Shown here: piece after piece, positions 7,275 through 14,979 of the stretch | Layout of the letters: the number at the start of each line of letters is the position of its first letter | Position numbering within the stretch: the first letter of the stretch is position 1 | Source of the DNA: Lachnospiraceae bacterium | Lineage (GTDB): Bacteria; Bacillota; Clostridia; Lachnospirales; Lachnospiraceae | DNA length: 20,788 bases | Reading direction: 5' to 3' | Assembly (NCBI GenBank): GCA_016293925.1 | Contig: JAEDCX010000040.1 | Span: 1 to 20,788, forward strand | Program-made: the position numbers and the translations under genes | Notes under the pieces: generated by a model | Told to the model about the DNA's origin: nothing | Seen by the model: the letters and a program-made list of their open reading frames with translations, nothing else | The model's database searches: none

Positions 7275-8786
7275 ATGCGCGATTTTGTACAGAATCTCCC
7301 TCTGTTCTCCATCATTCTCTGCCTGCTGTCCGGAAGCGGAAGCTCCATGCTGAAAGGCAGAACTGCGAAATGGGTGAATACCGTGGGCATCTCCCTGGTG
7401 GGCGTCATGTCGATGATCGTCATGCTCTATTGTACGGAGCATGGTTCGTTTGTGTATATGATGGGTCATTTCCCGGCACCTTGGGGTAATGAGATACGCG
7501 CCGGCGTTCTGGAAGGCTTCATGGCGATGTTTTTCTGCATCATCATGCTTCTGTCCATGCTGGGTGGACGTAAAAAAATAGACGATGAGGTTGAGAGTAC
7601 CAAGCATAACCTGTATTACATTCTGGTGGATTTGTTGCTGTGTTCCCTGATTGCGCTTGTCTATACCAACGATTTCTTCACGGCGTACGTGTTTGTGGAG
7701 ATCAATACCATTGCTGCCTGCGGTCTGATCATGATCCGGCAGAATGGCAGAACCATTGAAGCAGCGGTCCGATATCTGATTATGAGTCAGGTGGGCTCCG
7801 GTCTGTTCCTGGTGGGTATCTGCATGCTCTATGATCTGACGGGACATCTCCTGATGAGCAATATCCGGGAGGCGATCGCGCAGATTGTGGCAAACGGCAC
7901 TTACAGTGAACCGATGCTGGTTTCCATTGCGTTGATTACAGTGGGACTTGCCATCAAAAGTGCTCTTTTCCCGTTCCACTCATGGCTGCCGGATGCATAT
8001 GGATATTCCAATGTTTCTTCCGCAGCGATTCTGTCCAGTCTGGTCTCCAAGGGGTATATCTTCCTGCTGATCAAGATTATGTACAGAGTGGTTGGCTTTG
8101 ATGTGATTATCAACAGTAAGGTATTACATGTACTGTTTATTTTCGGCTTGATTGCCATGGTTTCCGGATCGGTCAGTGCGATCCATGAAAATGATATCCG
8201 TCGTATGATTGCGTTTTCTTCCGTCGCCCAGATCGGATATATCTACATGGGACTCGGTATGGGAACGATGGCGGGTGTTGTAGCAAGTATTTTCCATATT
8301 CTGGCTCATGCGGCCACCAAATCCATGTTGTTCATATCAGCAATCGGTCTCACCGATGTGTCCGGCGGAAGCAGACATTTCAAGGATCTGACCGGTGCGG
8401 CATACCGGAATAGGATTGCCGGACTGGGATTTGCGGTGGGCTCCCTGTCCATGGTTGGTATTCCGTTGTTCTCAGGGTTTGTCAGTAAATTATTGTTCAT
8501 GGAATCCGCTGTGGAGCTGCACTGGTACAAGATGCTGCCGGCGCTGGTCGTTCTGGGGATCAGTACGATTCTGAACGCGGTCTATTTCATGAAGACGGTC
8601 ATCCGGATCTATACGCCGGTGGGCAGTCTGTATGACGGCAAGGAAGGATATGAGGTTCGTGCATGGAGCAGACAGAAGCTGTATACCGTGACCATTATCC
8701 TGTTTATCATTGTAAATAGTGTACTCGGATTGTGCTCCGGACCGATCATTGACCTGATTCAGGACGGTCTTGGCATGTTTACGTAG
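7275..8786 (+). CDS. mnhD: Antiporter-type subunit, MnhD/NuoN-like (copy 1 of 4)
   Basis: A polytopic membrane protein (503 aa) of the NuoL/M/N/MrpA/D family, which moves protons or Na+ through a half-channel path. Key residues are all present: Glu142 in YVFVEINT (helix 5), Lys228 in LAIKSALFP (helix 7), Lys259 in SLVSKGY (helix 8), His341/His345/Lys349 in HILAHAATKS, and Lys405 in GFVSKLL (helix 12). The segment WLPDAY followed by YSNVSSAAILSSL marks it as MrpD-like. It starts 1 nt after mnhC with GAAGGAGGGAC upstream. Its position right after the NuoK-like gene matches MbhH. Confidence 0.88.
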   Translation: MRDFVQNLPLFSIILCLLSGSGSSMLKGRTAKWVNTVGISLVGVMSMIVMLYCTEHGSFVYMMGHFPAPWGNEIRAGVLEGFMAMFFCIIMLLSMLGGRKKIDDEVESTKHNLYYILVDLLLCSLIALVYTNDFFTAYVFVEINTIAACGLIMIRQNGRTIEAAVRYLIMSQVGSGLFLVGICMLYDLTGHLLMSNIREAIAQIVANGTYSEPMLVSIALITVGLAIKSALFPFHSWLPDAYGYSNVSSAAILSSLVSKGYIFLLIKIMYRVVGFDVIINSKVLHVLFIFGLIAMVSGSVSAIHENDIRRMIAFSSVAQIGYIYMGLGMGTMAGVVASIFHILAHAATKSMLFISAIGLTDVSGGSRHFKDLTGAAYRNRIAGLGFAVGSLSMVGIPLFSGFVSKLLFMESAVELHWYKMLPALVVLGISTILNAVYFMKTVIRIYTPVGSLYDGKEGYEVRAWSRQKLYTVTIILFIIVNSVLGLCSGPIIDLIQDGLGMFT

Positions 8787-8802
8787 GGAAAGGAGAAGAG
8801 AG

Positions 8803-10296
8803 ATGGAAACACTTATGTACTTATCCATTCTGGTGCCGATTCTGTCGGGAATCATCCTGCTGATTCTGCCGGAAAAAAAGATGAGTCGTGTCAGTCTGTG
8901 TACTGCAGTGGGCGTTGTGTTGTCCGCAACAGCTCTTCTTGTGGGATTTACGCTGATAAACAATACAGGAGAGATGGTAGAGGTTTATCGGCTGACTGCC
9001 AGGCTGACGCTGGCTTTCCGGATTGATACGGTGGGTGCCGTGTTTGTCAGTGTGGTTTCGGTTGTATGGGTGGCAGCAGGATTCTTTGCATTTACCTATA
9101 TGCAGCATGAGGAGCATGAGAAGCGGTATTACGGCTTCTACCTGATTGTGTACGGTATCCTGATCGCCCTGGATTTTGCGGGTAATCTGGTTACTTATTA
9201 TGCATGTTTTGAACTGATGACCATCTGCAGTATGCCCATGGTATTACATAATCAGTCCAAAGAGGCGATTATGGCAGGTTTGAAGTACCTGTTCTACTCC
9301 TTCTTCGGTGCTTATATGGTTTTGTTCGGATTCTATTTCCTGTTCAAATATGCGGTATCCCTTGATTTCGTTCCGGGCGGCGGCAATGTGAGCCCGATTC
9401 TCATACAGGGACACCGTTCCCTGATGCTGGTGGCCGCCTTCTGTATGATTCAGGGCTTTTCCGTGAAAGCCGGTATGTTTCCGCTGCATGGCTGGCTTCC
9501 CACTGCCCATCCGGTGGCACCGGCACCTGCTTCCGCAGCATTGTCGGGTATTATCGTGAAGGCCGGCGTTCTGGGAGTTGTCCGCGTGATTTTCTATCTG
9601 TTCGGGACGGATTTCCTGAAGGGAACCTGGGTTCAGACGACCTGCCTGATCCTGGCCCTGATTACGGTATTCATGGGTTCCATGCTGGCATATCGTGAGA
9701 AGGTACTGAAGAAAAGACTGGCGTATTCCACGGTCAGCCAGGTGTCCTATATTCTGTTCGGTCTGTTTATGATGAACGCCACAAGCTTTACGGGTTCGAT
9801 CCTGCATGTGGTGTGTCATGCGTTGATAAAATGTGCCCTGTTCCTGGTTGCCGGTGCCCTGATCTTCCATACCGGTAAGACGGGTGTGGATGATTTTACC
9901 GGTATCGGGAAGAAAATGCCGGTACTCCTGTGGTGTTATACCATTGTTTCCCTGGGACTGATCGGCATTCCTCCGATGGGCGGATTCATCAGCAAATGGT
10001 ATCTGGCTACCGGTTCCCTGGAGGAAGGAACGGCAGTATTCTCCTGGCTCGGTCCGGTCATTCTCCTGGTGAGTGCCCTGTTGACAGCCGGTTATCTGTT
10101 GCCGATCACCATCAAAGGATTCCTGCCGGGGAAAAACTACGACGTTTCTTCTGTTGTGCATAAAGAACCGTCCGTATGTATGATTGTGCCGATTCTGGTT
10201 CTGACTGTTCTGTCGGTACTGGTGGGTCTGTTCCCGTCGGTGCTGACGGATGTGCTGACACCGTTAACCGAATCCCTCTTTGGGATGACGATGTAG
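8803..10296 (+). CDS. Antiporter-type subunit, NuoM/HyfB-like (copy 2 of 4)
   Basis: A 498-aa polytopic membrane protein of the same family as the preceding gene but clearly diverged. Conserved positions: Glu137 (CFELMTI), Lys222 (FSVKAGMFP), Lys253 (GIIVKAGVLG), His335/His339/Lys343 (HVVCHALIK) and Lys398 (GFISKWYL). The segment WLPTAHPVAPAPASAALSG is the type found in hydrogenase-associated and complex I-like antiporter subunits. The ATG at 8803 follows AAAGGAGAAGAG; an upstream in-frame ATG at 8770 overlaps the previous gene and would add a basic non-family stretch. The gap to the previous stop is 16 nt. Confidence 0.88.
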   Translation: METLMYLSILVPILSGIILLILPEKKMSRVSLCTAVGVVLSATALLVGFTLINNTGEMVEVYRLTARLTLAFRIDTVGAVFVSVVSVVWVAAGFFAFTYMQHEEHEKRYYGFYLIVYGILIALDFAGNLVTYYACFELMTICSMPMVLHNQSKEAIMAGLKYLFYSFFGAYMVLFGFYFLFKYAVSLDFVPGGGNVSPILIQGHRSLMLVAAFCMIQGFSVKAGMFPLHGWLPTAHPVAPAPASAALSGIIVKAGVLGVVRVIFYLFGTDFLKGTWVQTTCLILALITVFMGSMLAYREKVLKKRLAYSTVSQVSYILFGLFMMNATSFTGSILHVVCHALIKCALFLVAGALIFHTGKTGVDDFTGIGKKMPVLLWCYTIVSLGLIGIPPMGGFISKWYLATGSLEEGTAVFSWLGPVILLVSALLTAGYLLPITIKGFLPGKNYDVSSVVHKEPSVCMIVPILVLTVLSVLVGLFPSVLTDVLTPLTESLFGMTM

Positions 10297-10308
10297 GAGG
10301 GATGGAAG

Positions 10309-11799
10309 ATGAGTGAGACATTATTATTAATCGTGATTCTGTTCCCATTACTGTTCGGTGCGTCGATCGCATTTATTCCGTTCCGGAAAAGAGCACATAT
10401 GACAGTGTATACAGAGATCATTACCGTTATTACCACCCTGTTGTGTTTCCTGTTGATCTGCAATCGTCCAACGGATCAGCTGGTACTCTTTACTTTTGTG
10501 GAGAAGTACAATATCTCTTTCCGGATGGATGGGATGAGCATGGTATTTGCAGGACTGGTTTCTTCGCTGTGGCCGCTTGCGACATTGTATTCTTTTGAAT
10601 ATATGGAGCATGAAGCAAACGAAAAGACATTGCGGGAGAGCACGTTTTTCGCAATGTACACCATGACCTTCGGTATCACCCTGGGAATTGCGCTTGCTTC
10701 CAATATGCTGACCATGTACATCTTCTATGAGATGCTGACGCTGATTACGGTTCCGCTGATTATTTTCTCCCTGTCAAGAGAAGCCATTCTGGCATCCAGA
10801 AAATATCTGTATTACTCTCTGGGCGGTGCTGCCTTTGCATTCATCGGACTGGTATTCCTGATGAAATACGGTGACAGCATTGAGTTTATGCTGGGTGGCG
10901 TGCTGAACATGGACAAGGTGGGGGACAGGCAGAACGTACTTCGCCTGATCTATGTTTTCGCTTTCTTCGGGTTTGGCGTCAAAGCGGCGGTATGGCCCTT
11001 AAACTCCTGGTTGCCCCAGGCCGGCGTTGCACCCACACCCGTTACGGCACTGTTACATGCGGTTGCGGTGGTAAAATCCGGTGCGTTCGCGATACTGCGG
11101 TTGACCTATTACAGCTTTGGTACGGATTTCCTGAGGGGAAGCTTTGCGCAGTATGTGCCGATGGCAGTGGTGATCTTCACCATCGTGTACGGATGCTCCA
11201 TGGCAGTCAAAGAGCGGCACATAAAGAGGCGTCTGGCATATTCGACCATCTCGAATCTGTCCTATATTCTGTTCGGCGCCCTGGTGATGACTCCGCTTGG
11301 CATGATCGGTGCCCTGAGTCATATGATCTTCCATGGCGTGATGAAGATCTGTTCCTTCTTCTGTGCGGGAGCGATCATCTGCAAAACAGGAAAAACCTAT
11401 GTATATGAGCTGGACGGTCTCGGCAGGAGAATGCCGAAAACTTTCTGTATCTTCACAATCTCTGCACTGGCACTGATGGGTGTGCCGGGGTTGTGCGGCT
11501 TTATCAGTAAATGGAATCTTGCGAATGCTGCGGTGGAGAGCGGTGTGGTTTTGAATTATGTCGGCATTGCTGCCCTGTTGATTTCGGCACTTCTGACGGC
11601 AATCTATATGCTGCAGATTGTCATCCGTGCTTTTTTCCCACAGAAGGGATTCGATGAGAGCTCGGTTGGACAGTTCCGTGACCCTGGCTGGAAGATGCTG
11701 GTTCCCCTGACACTGTTTGTGATTGCAATTATTCTTTTCGGTCTGTATTCTGCACCGTTGACGGAACTGTTCGGTGATGTTGCAGCCGGTTTGTTATAG
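10309..11799 (+). CDS. Antiporter-type subunit, MrpA/NuoL-like core (copy 3 of 4)
   Basis: A 496-aa polytopic membrane protein of the NuoL/M/N family. Conserved positions: Glu141 (FYEMLTL), Lys225 (GVKAAVWP), Lys256 (VVKSGAF), His338/His342/Lys346 (HMIFHGVMK) and Lys401 (GFISKWNL). The helix 7-8 segment WLPQAGVAPTPVTALLHA resembles the MrpA/NuoL type rather than the HPVAPAP type of copies 2 and 4, so this is not a recent duplicate. At 496 aa it covers only the antiporter core and lacks the long MrpA C-terminus, which is consistent with the separate MbhD/MbhE pieces upstream. It has GGAGGGATGG before the ATG and a 12-nt gap from copy 2. Confidence 0.87.
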   Translation: MSETLLLIVILFPLLFGASIAFIPFRKRAHMTVYTEIITVITTLLCFLLICNRPTDQLVLFTFVEKYNISFRMDGMSMVFAGLVSSLWPLATLYSFEYMEHEANEKTLRESTFFAMYTMTFGITLGIALASNMLTMYIFYEMLTLITVPLIIFSLSREAILASRKYLYYSLGGAAFAFIGLVFLMKYGDSIEFMLGGVLNMDKVGDRQNVLRLIYVFAFFGFGVKAAVWPLNSWLPQAGVAPTPVTALLHAVAVVKSGAFAILRLTYYSFGTDFLRGSFAQYVPMAVVIFTIVYGCSMAVKERHIKRRLAYSTISNLSYILFGALVMTPLGMIGALSHMIFHGVMKICSFFCAGAIICKTGKTYVYELDGLGRRMPKTFCIFTISALALMGVPGLCGFISKWNLANAAVESGVVLNYVGIAALLISALLTAIYMLQIVIRAFFPQKGFDESSVGQFRDPGWKMLVPLTLFVIAIILFGLYSAPLTELFGDVAAGLL

Positions 11800-11810
11800 G
11801 AGGGTGGAAG

Positions 11811-13883
11811 ATGGAAGGGAATGCTATGTTATTCTGGCTGGTTATGTTTCCCATCCTGGGTGGATTGGCAGTGTATCTGACGGGACGCAGATCCAAGAAG
11901 GTGCGGGACGTGGCGGCCAATCTTGTGACCATCTCGGAATTCGCGGTTCTGGCGTATCTGTTGATTACGAAGGCATACAATGGGGATAACTCCTGTACGG
12001 TGCCGGGGATCTGTGGATTGGGACTGCATTTTCGATACGATGGGTTCCGTGCCGTGTATTGCGGTGTGGCAGGTTTGATGTGGATGATGACCACGCTGTT
12101 CTCACCGGAGTATTTCAGGCACTATCACAATCGGAACCGATATTATCTTTTTACCATGTTTACACTGGGGGCAACCATGGGCGTATTCCTGTCCGCGGAC
12201 CTCTTTACAACGTTTATTTTCTTTGAGATCATGTCCTTCACCTCGTATGTGTGGGTGGCACAGGATGAGAGAGCGGAATCCCTGCGGGCGGCAGAAACCT
12301 ATCTGGCTGTGGCAGTGATCGGCGGTATGGTTATGCTGATGGGGTTGTTCCTCCTGTACAACATGACAGGAACGTTAGTGATTGCTGAATTGCAGAATGC
12401 GGTGGAAGATTATCTCGCAAAGGGCAGTATGCGGAACGTATACGTGGCCTGCGGATGTGTTTTCTTCGGATTTGCAGCCAAGGCAGGTGCTTTTCCGTTG
12501 CATATCTGGCTGCCCAAGGCGCACCCCGTGGCTCCGGCTCCGGCGTCTGCGCTGTTGTCCGGTATTCTGACGAAAGCCGGGGTGTTCGGTATTCTGGTAG
12601 TAAGCTTCCGCACCCTGCTGGGTGATGTACCCTGGGGCAGATTCCTTCTGGTGATCGGGCTGATTACGATGGTGCTGGGGGCAGTCCTCGCATTGTTCAG
12701 CGTTGACCTGAAAAGAACACTGGCATGCTCCTCCATGTCCCAGATCGGATTTATTCTGATTGGCGTCGCCATGGGATGTATGCTGGGGGAAGAAGAGGGA
12801 GCGCTGGCGGCAAGAGGCGCGTTGCTCCATATGGTGAATCATTCCCTGATCAAGCTGGTACTGTTTATGGCAGCAGGCGTGGTATACATGAACCTGCACA
12901 AATTAAATCTGAACGGTATTCGCGGATTCGGCCGCAGGAAACCGTTCCTGCATGTGGTATTCCTGTTGGGTGCCATGGGGATCAGCGGTATTCCGTTGAT
13001 GAACGGATATGTCAGTAAGACATTGTTGCATGAGGCGATTCTGGAGGGCGGCAGGTTTCTTGGGAATCCCGACCTCGTGGAGTGGATTTTCTTAGTCAGC
13101 GGCGGGCTCACCCTGGCATATATGACAAAGCTGTATGTCTGCATTTTCATTGAGAAAAACGAAGATCCGGAGCTGCAGAGCAAATACGACAACATGAAAG
13201 ATTACATCGGACTTCCGTCCCGTCTTGCACTGGGGATCAGTGGGCTGATCCTGCCGGTATTGGGCGTAGCTCCGAAGCTTATCAATGACAGGATTGCGGA
13301 TATCGGCCAGGATTTCCTGGCAGTTGGGCAGATGGAACATGCGGTACACTATTTCAGCGCGGAGAATCTGAAAGGCGGAGCCATCTCCATCGCGGTAGGA
13401 GCGCTGGTGTATCTGTTGATTGTCCGGAAACTTCTGATGAGGAATCACCGGTATGTGGACGCCTGGCCCCGGGTATTGGATCTGGAAAATGCTGTTTACC
13501 GTCCGGTTCTGCTCCGTATCCTGCCGGGAATCTGCGGACTGGTCTGCAGGATTCTGGACAGTATCATCGACGGTGGTGTGGTATTGTCCCGTAAAACGGT
13601 TTATCACGACCGTAAGCTTCCCCATGAACTGGAGGAGGGAGATTACGGAACCCATGTGATGGGAAGCATGATGGATGGCATGAACGGTCTGCTGAACAAA
13701 ACGATCCGCAGAAGTCACCCGAAGCATCTGACCCAATCCTATGAACACAGACTTGCCATGCATCAGGTCCGGCGTAAGGAGATCCGCGTGATCGTCACGC
13801 GAAGTCTGTCCTTTGGTCTGGCATTTACCTGCCTGGGACTGTTACTGACCATCGGATACATGCTGTATTATCTGTTGTTCTAG
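11811..13883 (+). CDS. Long antiporter-type subunit with C-terminal extension (copy 4 of 4)
   Basis: A 690-aa polytopic membrane protein. The core again has Glu139 (FFEIMSF), Lys224 (FAAKAGAFP), Lys255 (ILTKAGVFG), His340/His344/Lys348 (HMVNHSLIK) and Lys403 (GYVSKTL). WLPKAHPVAPAPASALLSG resembles copy 2. About 190 residues follow the core: a helix near 522-538, a long hydrophilic stretch (about 540-658, rich in His, Arg and acidic residues) and a last helix (about 666-688). NuoL-type subunits have long C-terminal extensions with a lateral helix, and this one may be the outermost subunit; that is inference. It starts 11 nt after copy 3 with AGGAGGGTGG upstream, and a strong terminator follows. 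Confidence 0.87.
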   Translation: MEGNAMLFWLVMFPILGGLAVYLTGRRSKKVRDVAANLVTISEFAVLAYLLITKAYNGDNSCTVPGICGLGLHFRYDGFRAVYCGVAGLMWMMTTLFSPEYFRHYHNRNRYYLFTMFTLGATMGVFLSADLFTTFIFFEIMSFTSYVWVAQDERAESLRAAETYLAVAVIGGMVMLMGLFLLYNMTGTLVIAELQNAVEDYLAKGSMRNVYVACGCVFFGFAAKAGAFPLHIWLPKAHPVAPAPASALLSGILTKAGVFGILVVSFRTLLGDVPWGRFLLVIGLITMVLGAVLALFSVDLKRTLACSSMSQIGFILIGVAMGCMLGEEEGALAARGALLHMVNHSLIKLVLFMAAGVVYMNLHKLNLNGIRGFGRRKPFLHVVFLLGAMGISGIPLMNGYVSKTLLHEAILEGGRFLGNPDLVEWIFLVSGGLTLAYMTKLYVCIFIEKNEDPELQSKYDNMKDYIGLPSRLALGISGLILPVLGVAPKLINDRIADIGQDFLAVGQMEHAVHYFSAENLKGGAISIAVGALVYLLIVRKLLMRNHRYVDAWPRVLDLENAVYRPVLLRILPGICGLVCRILDSIIDGGVVLSRKTVYHDRKLPHELEEGDYGTHVMGSMMDGMNGLLNKTIRRSHPKHLTQSYEHRLAMHQVRRKEIRVIVTRSLSFGLAFTCLGLLLTIGYMLYYLLF

Positions 13884-13906
13884 GGATGTAAACGATATGT
13901 AATGGA

Positions 13907-13932
13907 AGAACACCTTCGGGTGTTCTTTTTTT
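13907..13932 (+). terminator. Rho-independent terminator of the antiporter operon
   Basis: AGAACACC (13907-13914) and GGTGTTCT (13919-13926) form a perfect 8-bp stem with a stable TTCG tetraloop, followed by T's to 13932. It lies 23 nt after the stop of the last antiporter gene and marks a clear operon end. Confidence 0.93.
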
Positions 13933-13948
13933 GGATAGGATCAGGATT

Positions 13949-14056
13949 AACAGCCTGTTTTCGTCCGATAGAGCAAAAAGCGCTCCGCAAAGATTGCACT
14001 GCGGTGGTGAGGCGAGGATATTACCAAAGCAACCCACCGCAGACAAGAATCTTTTT
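13949..14056 (+). repeat. Structured intergenic element (nested inverted repeats ending in a T run)
   Basis: This is the non-coding stretch between the operon terminator and the small secreted-protein gene. It holds AACAG/CTGTT (13949-13959), GAGC/GCTC (13971-13985) and a larger two-part hairpin: AAAGATT (13989-13995) with AATCTTT (14048-14054), and inside it CTGCGGTGG (13999-14007) with CCACCGCAG (14034-14042), loop 26 nt. T's continue to 14056. It is either a small RNA with its own terminator or a dispersed intergenic repeat. No RNA family is recognised, and the open frames crossing it look accidental. The rest of the gap (14057-14173) is AT-rich, with an inverted repeat TACTGA/TCAGTA at 14100-14116 and nothing else clear. 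Confidence 0.45.
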
Positions 14057-14173
14057 ATGTGTTGAATACAATTGGTCTATAGTATCTGATGTAGTTGATT
14101 ACTGATATATTCAGTATCTTATCGAATTCAAAAAGGGCTGACAGTGACAAATTGATTGCAATAGTGATAAAAC

Positions 14174-14470
14174 TCAATATAGTCTGTAGCCACATATGCA
14201 CTTGCCATCGGAAAGAGGAGTATGACTTTCCACCTTGTAAATTACTTCGTGAAAATACATGGGACAGCTAAGACATTGAGTATAGCGATCTTCCTGCCGC
14301 TTGTGGGTTTGAGGGCCTGCTTCAATATACGAATAGGATGTGCTTTTTAGGTATTTGATGGGATGTGTACATGGCCATTCAAAACCTTGAGCATTTACGG
14401 ATAATGTGTTACCTAACAAGAGTGTGATTGTAAAAAGTAAAGCTACAATTTTTTTTGTCTTTTTCTTCAT
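14174..14470 (-). CDS. Small secreted Cys/His protein A (paralogue of the divergent neighbour)
   Basis: A 98-aa protein with a typical signal peptide: Lys-rich start (MKKKTKK), hydrophobic core IVALLFTITLLLG and a probable cut after VNA-Q. The mature part has the pattern CxH, H, CLxC, H, CxCGY and aligns without gaps over 64 residues to the product of the divergent gene at 14656 (24 identical by hand count). All Cys/His positions of the motif are shared, suggesting metal binding or disulfides. The start at 14470 has GGAG 7 nt upstream; longer in-frame starts add a stretch with no ribosome site. Function is unknown. The local sequence is more AT-rich than the operons on either side. Confidence 0.75.
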   Translation of the reverse strand: MKKKTKKIVALLFTITLLLGNTLSVNAQGFEWPCTHPIKYLKSTSYSYIEAGPQTHKRQEDRYTQCLSCPMYFHEVIYKVESHTPLSDGKCICGYRLY

Positions 14471-14495
14471 TGTTTTCTCCATTCCTGAGTTAAAG

Positions 14496-14524
14496 TGTAT
14501 AGTTACAGGGTCATAATATATCAA
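14496..14524 (-). promoter_or_regulatory. Candidate promoter for secreted protein A
   Basis: On the minus strand TTGATA (14519-14524) and TATACA (14496-14501) are 17 nt apart. The predicted start would be about 20 nt before the ATG at 14470. The -35 matches consensus at 5 of 6 positions and the -10 at 4 of 6. Confidence 0.45.
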
Positions 14525-14588
14525 ATAGATCCTAATTTTTGGTATTTGACAAAAAAGTAGGATATTTGAAGAATATGACAAAATGTCA

Positions 14589-14616
14589 TACAAATGTATT
14601 GACAGACACATTTGTA
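14589..14616. promoter_or_regulatory. Inverted repeat overlapping a -35 box (operator-like)
   Basis: TACAAATGT (14589-14597) and ACATTTGTA (14608-14616) are perfect 9-bp inverted copies with a 10-nt spacer that contains the -35 box TTGACA (14599-14604). A second smaller repeat, ATGACA/TGTCAT (14575-14589), adjoins it. The placement is what a repressor site would look like; the binding protein is unknown. Confidence 0.5.
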
Positions 14617-14628
14617 GTAAAATATACT
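14599..14628 (+). promoter_or_regulatory. Promoter of secreted protein B and lipoprotein
   Basis: A perfect TTGACA (14599-14604) and TATACT (14623-14628) with an 18-nt spacer, 27 nt upstream of the ATG at 14656. The 9-bp inverted repeat at 14589-14616 brackets its -35 box. Confidence 0.65.
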
Positions 14629-14655
14629 TGAATAAAGGGGAAGGAGGAAAGAACA

Positions 14656-14979
14656 ATGTGTAAAAAGAGAGTACTTAAAAGAAGCGTAGTTATGTTATTA
14701 GCAGTAGTAGTGTTAGTTATTAGTCCTATGACAGTAACAGTTGAAGCAGCATGTAGACATTTAAGTAGTTATGTAGTAAATGAAGAGAAAAGTTATTCCG
14801 AGGCAGGTCCCAAAACACATTTGTATGAAATTAAAGAAATAAGAGAGTGCCTCGTATGCGGTGGGACTTTCTCACAGAGAACAGTTCAATTAGAAGAACA
14901 TGTTGATACCGGAAATGGAAAATGTAAATGTGGCTATCAGTTATGGTGGATTCCGCCGTCAACATGGAGTTTGCGATAG
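14656..14979 (+). CDS. Small secreted Cys/His protein B (paralogue of protein A)
   Basis: A 107-aa protein with a signal peptide (MCKKRVLKRS, hydrophobic VVMLLAVVVLVIS, probable cut after VEA-A). The mature domain carries C-x-H, H, CLVC, H and CKCGYQL, with the central segment SYSEAGPKTH almost the same as in protein A. Five Cys and three His are conserved between the pair. It has an extra C-terminal tail (WWIPPSTWSLR) that protein A lacks. A strong AAGGAGG lies before the start. The lipoprotein gene follows after 19 nt and is probably co-transcribed. Codons are strikingly AT-rich (many GTA, TTA, AGT), unlike the antiporter operon, which suggests a different origin. The family is not recognised. 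Confidence 0.78.
   Translation: MCKKRVLKRSVVMLLAVVVLVISPMTVTVEAACRHLSSYVVNEEKSYSEAGPKTHLYEIKEIRECLVCGGTFSQRTVQLEEHVDTGNGKCKCGYQLWWIPPSTWSLR

Noticed and set aside
9244..10161. A 305-codon open frame on the minus strand inside the second antiporter gene
   Set aside because: It lies fully antisense to a clear membrane protein gene, its product is low-complexity (Gln, His and Arg rich), and it has no domain motif. It is a by-product of codon bias.
4428..13883. Complex I (nuo) or energy-converting hydrogenase operon
   Set aside because: E, F, G and MnhB subunits are Mrp/Mbh-type, and no NuoH, NuoD, NuoB or NuoI equivalent or hydrogenase large or small subunit is present in the window.
13825..14046. 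A 73-codon minus-strand frame crossing the operon terminator and the folded element
   Set aside because: It runs through the terminator hairpin and the 3' end of the last antiporter gene, and has no good ribosome site. The nucleotide structure is a better explanation.
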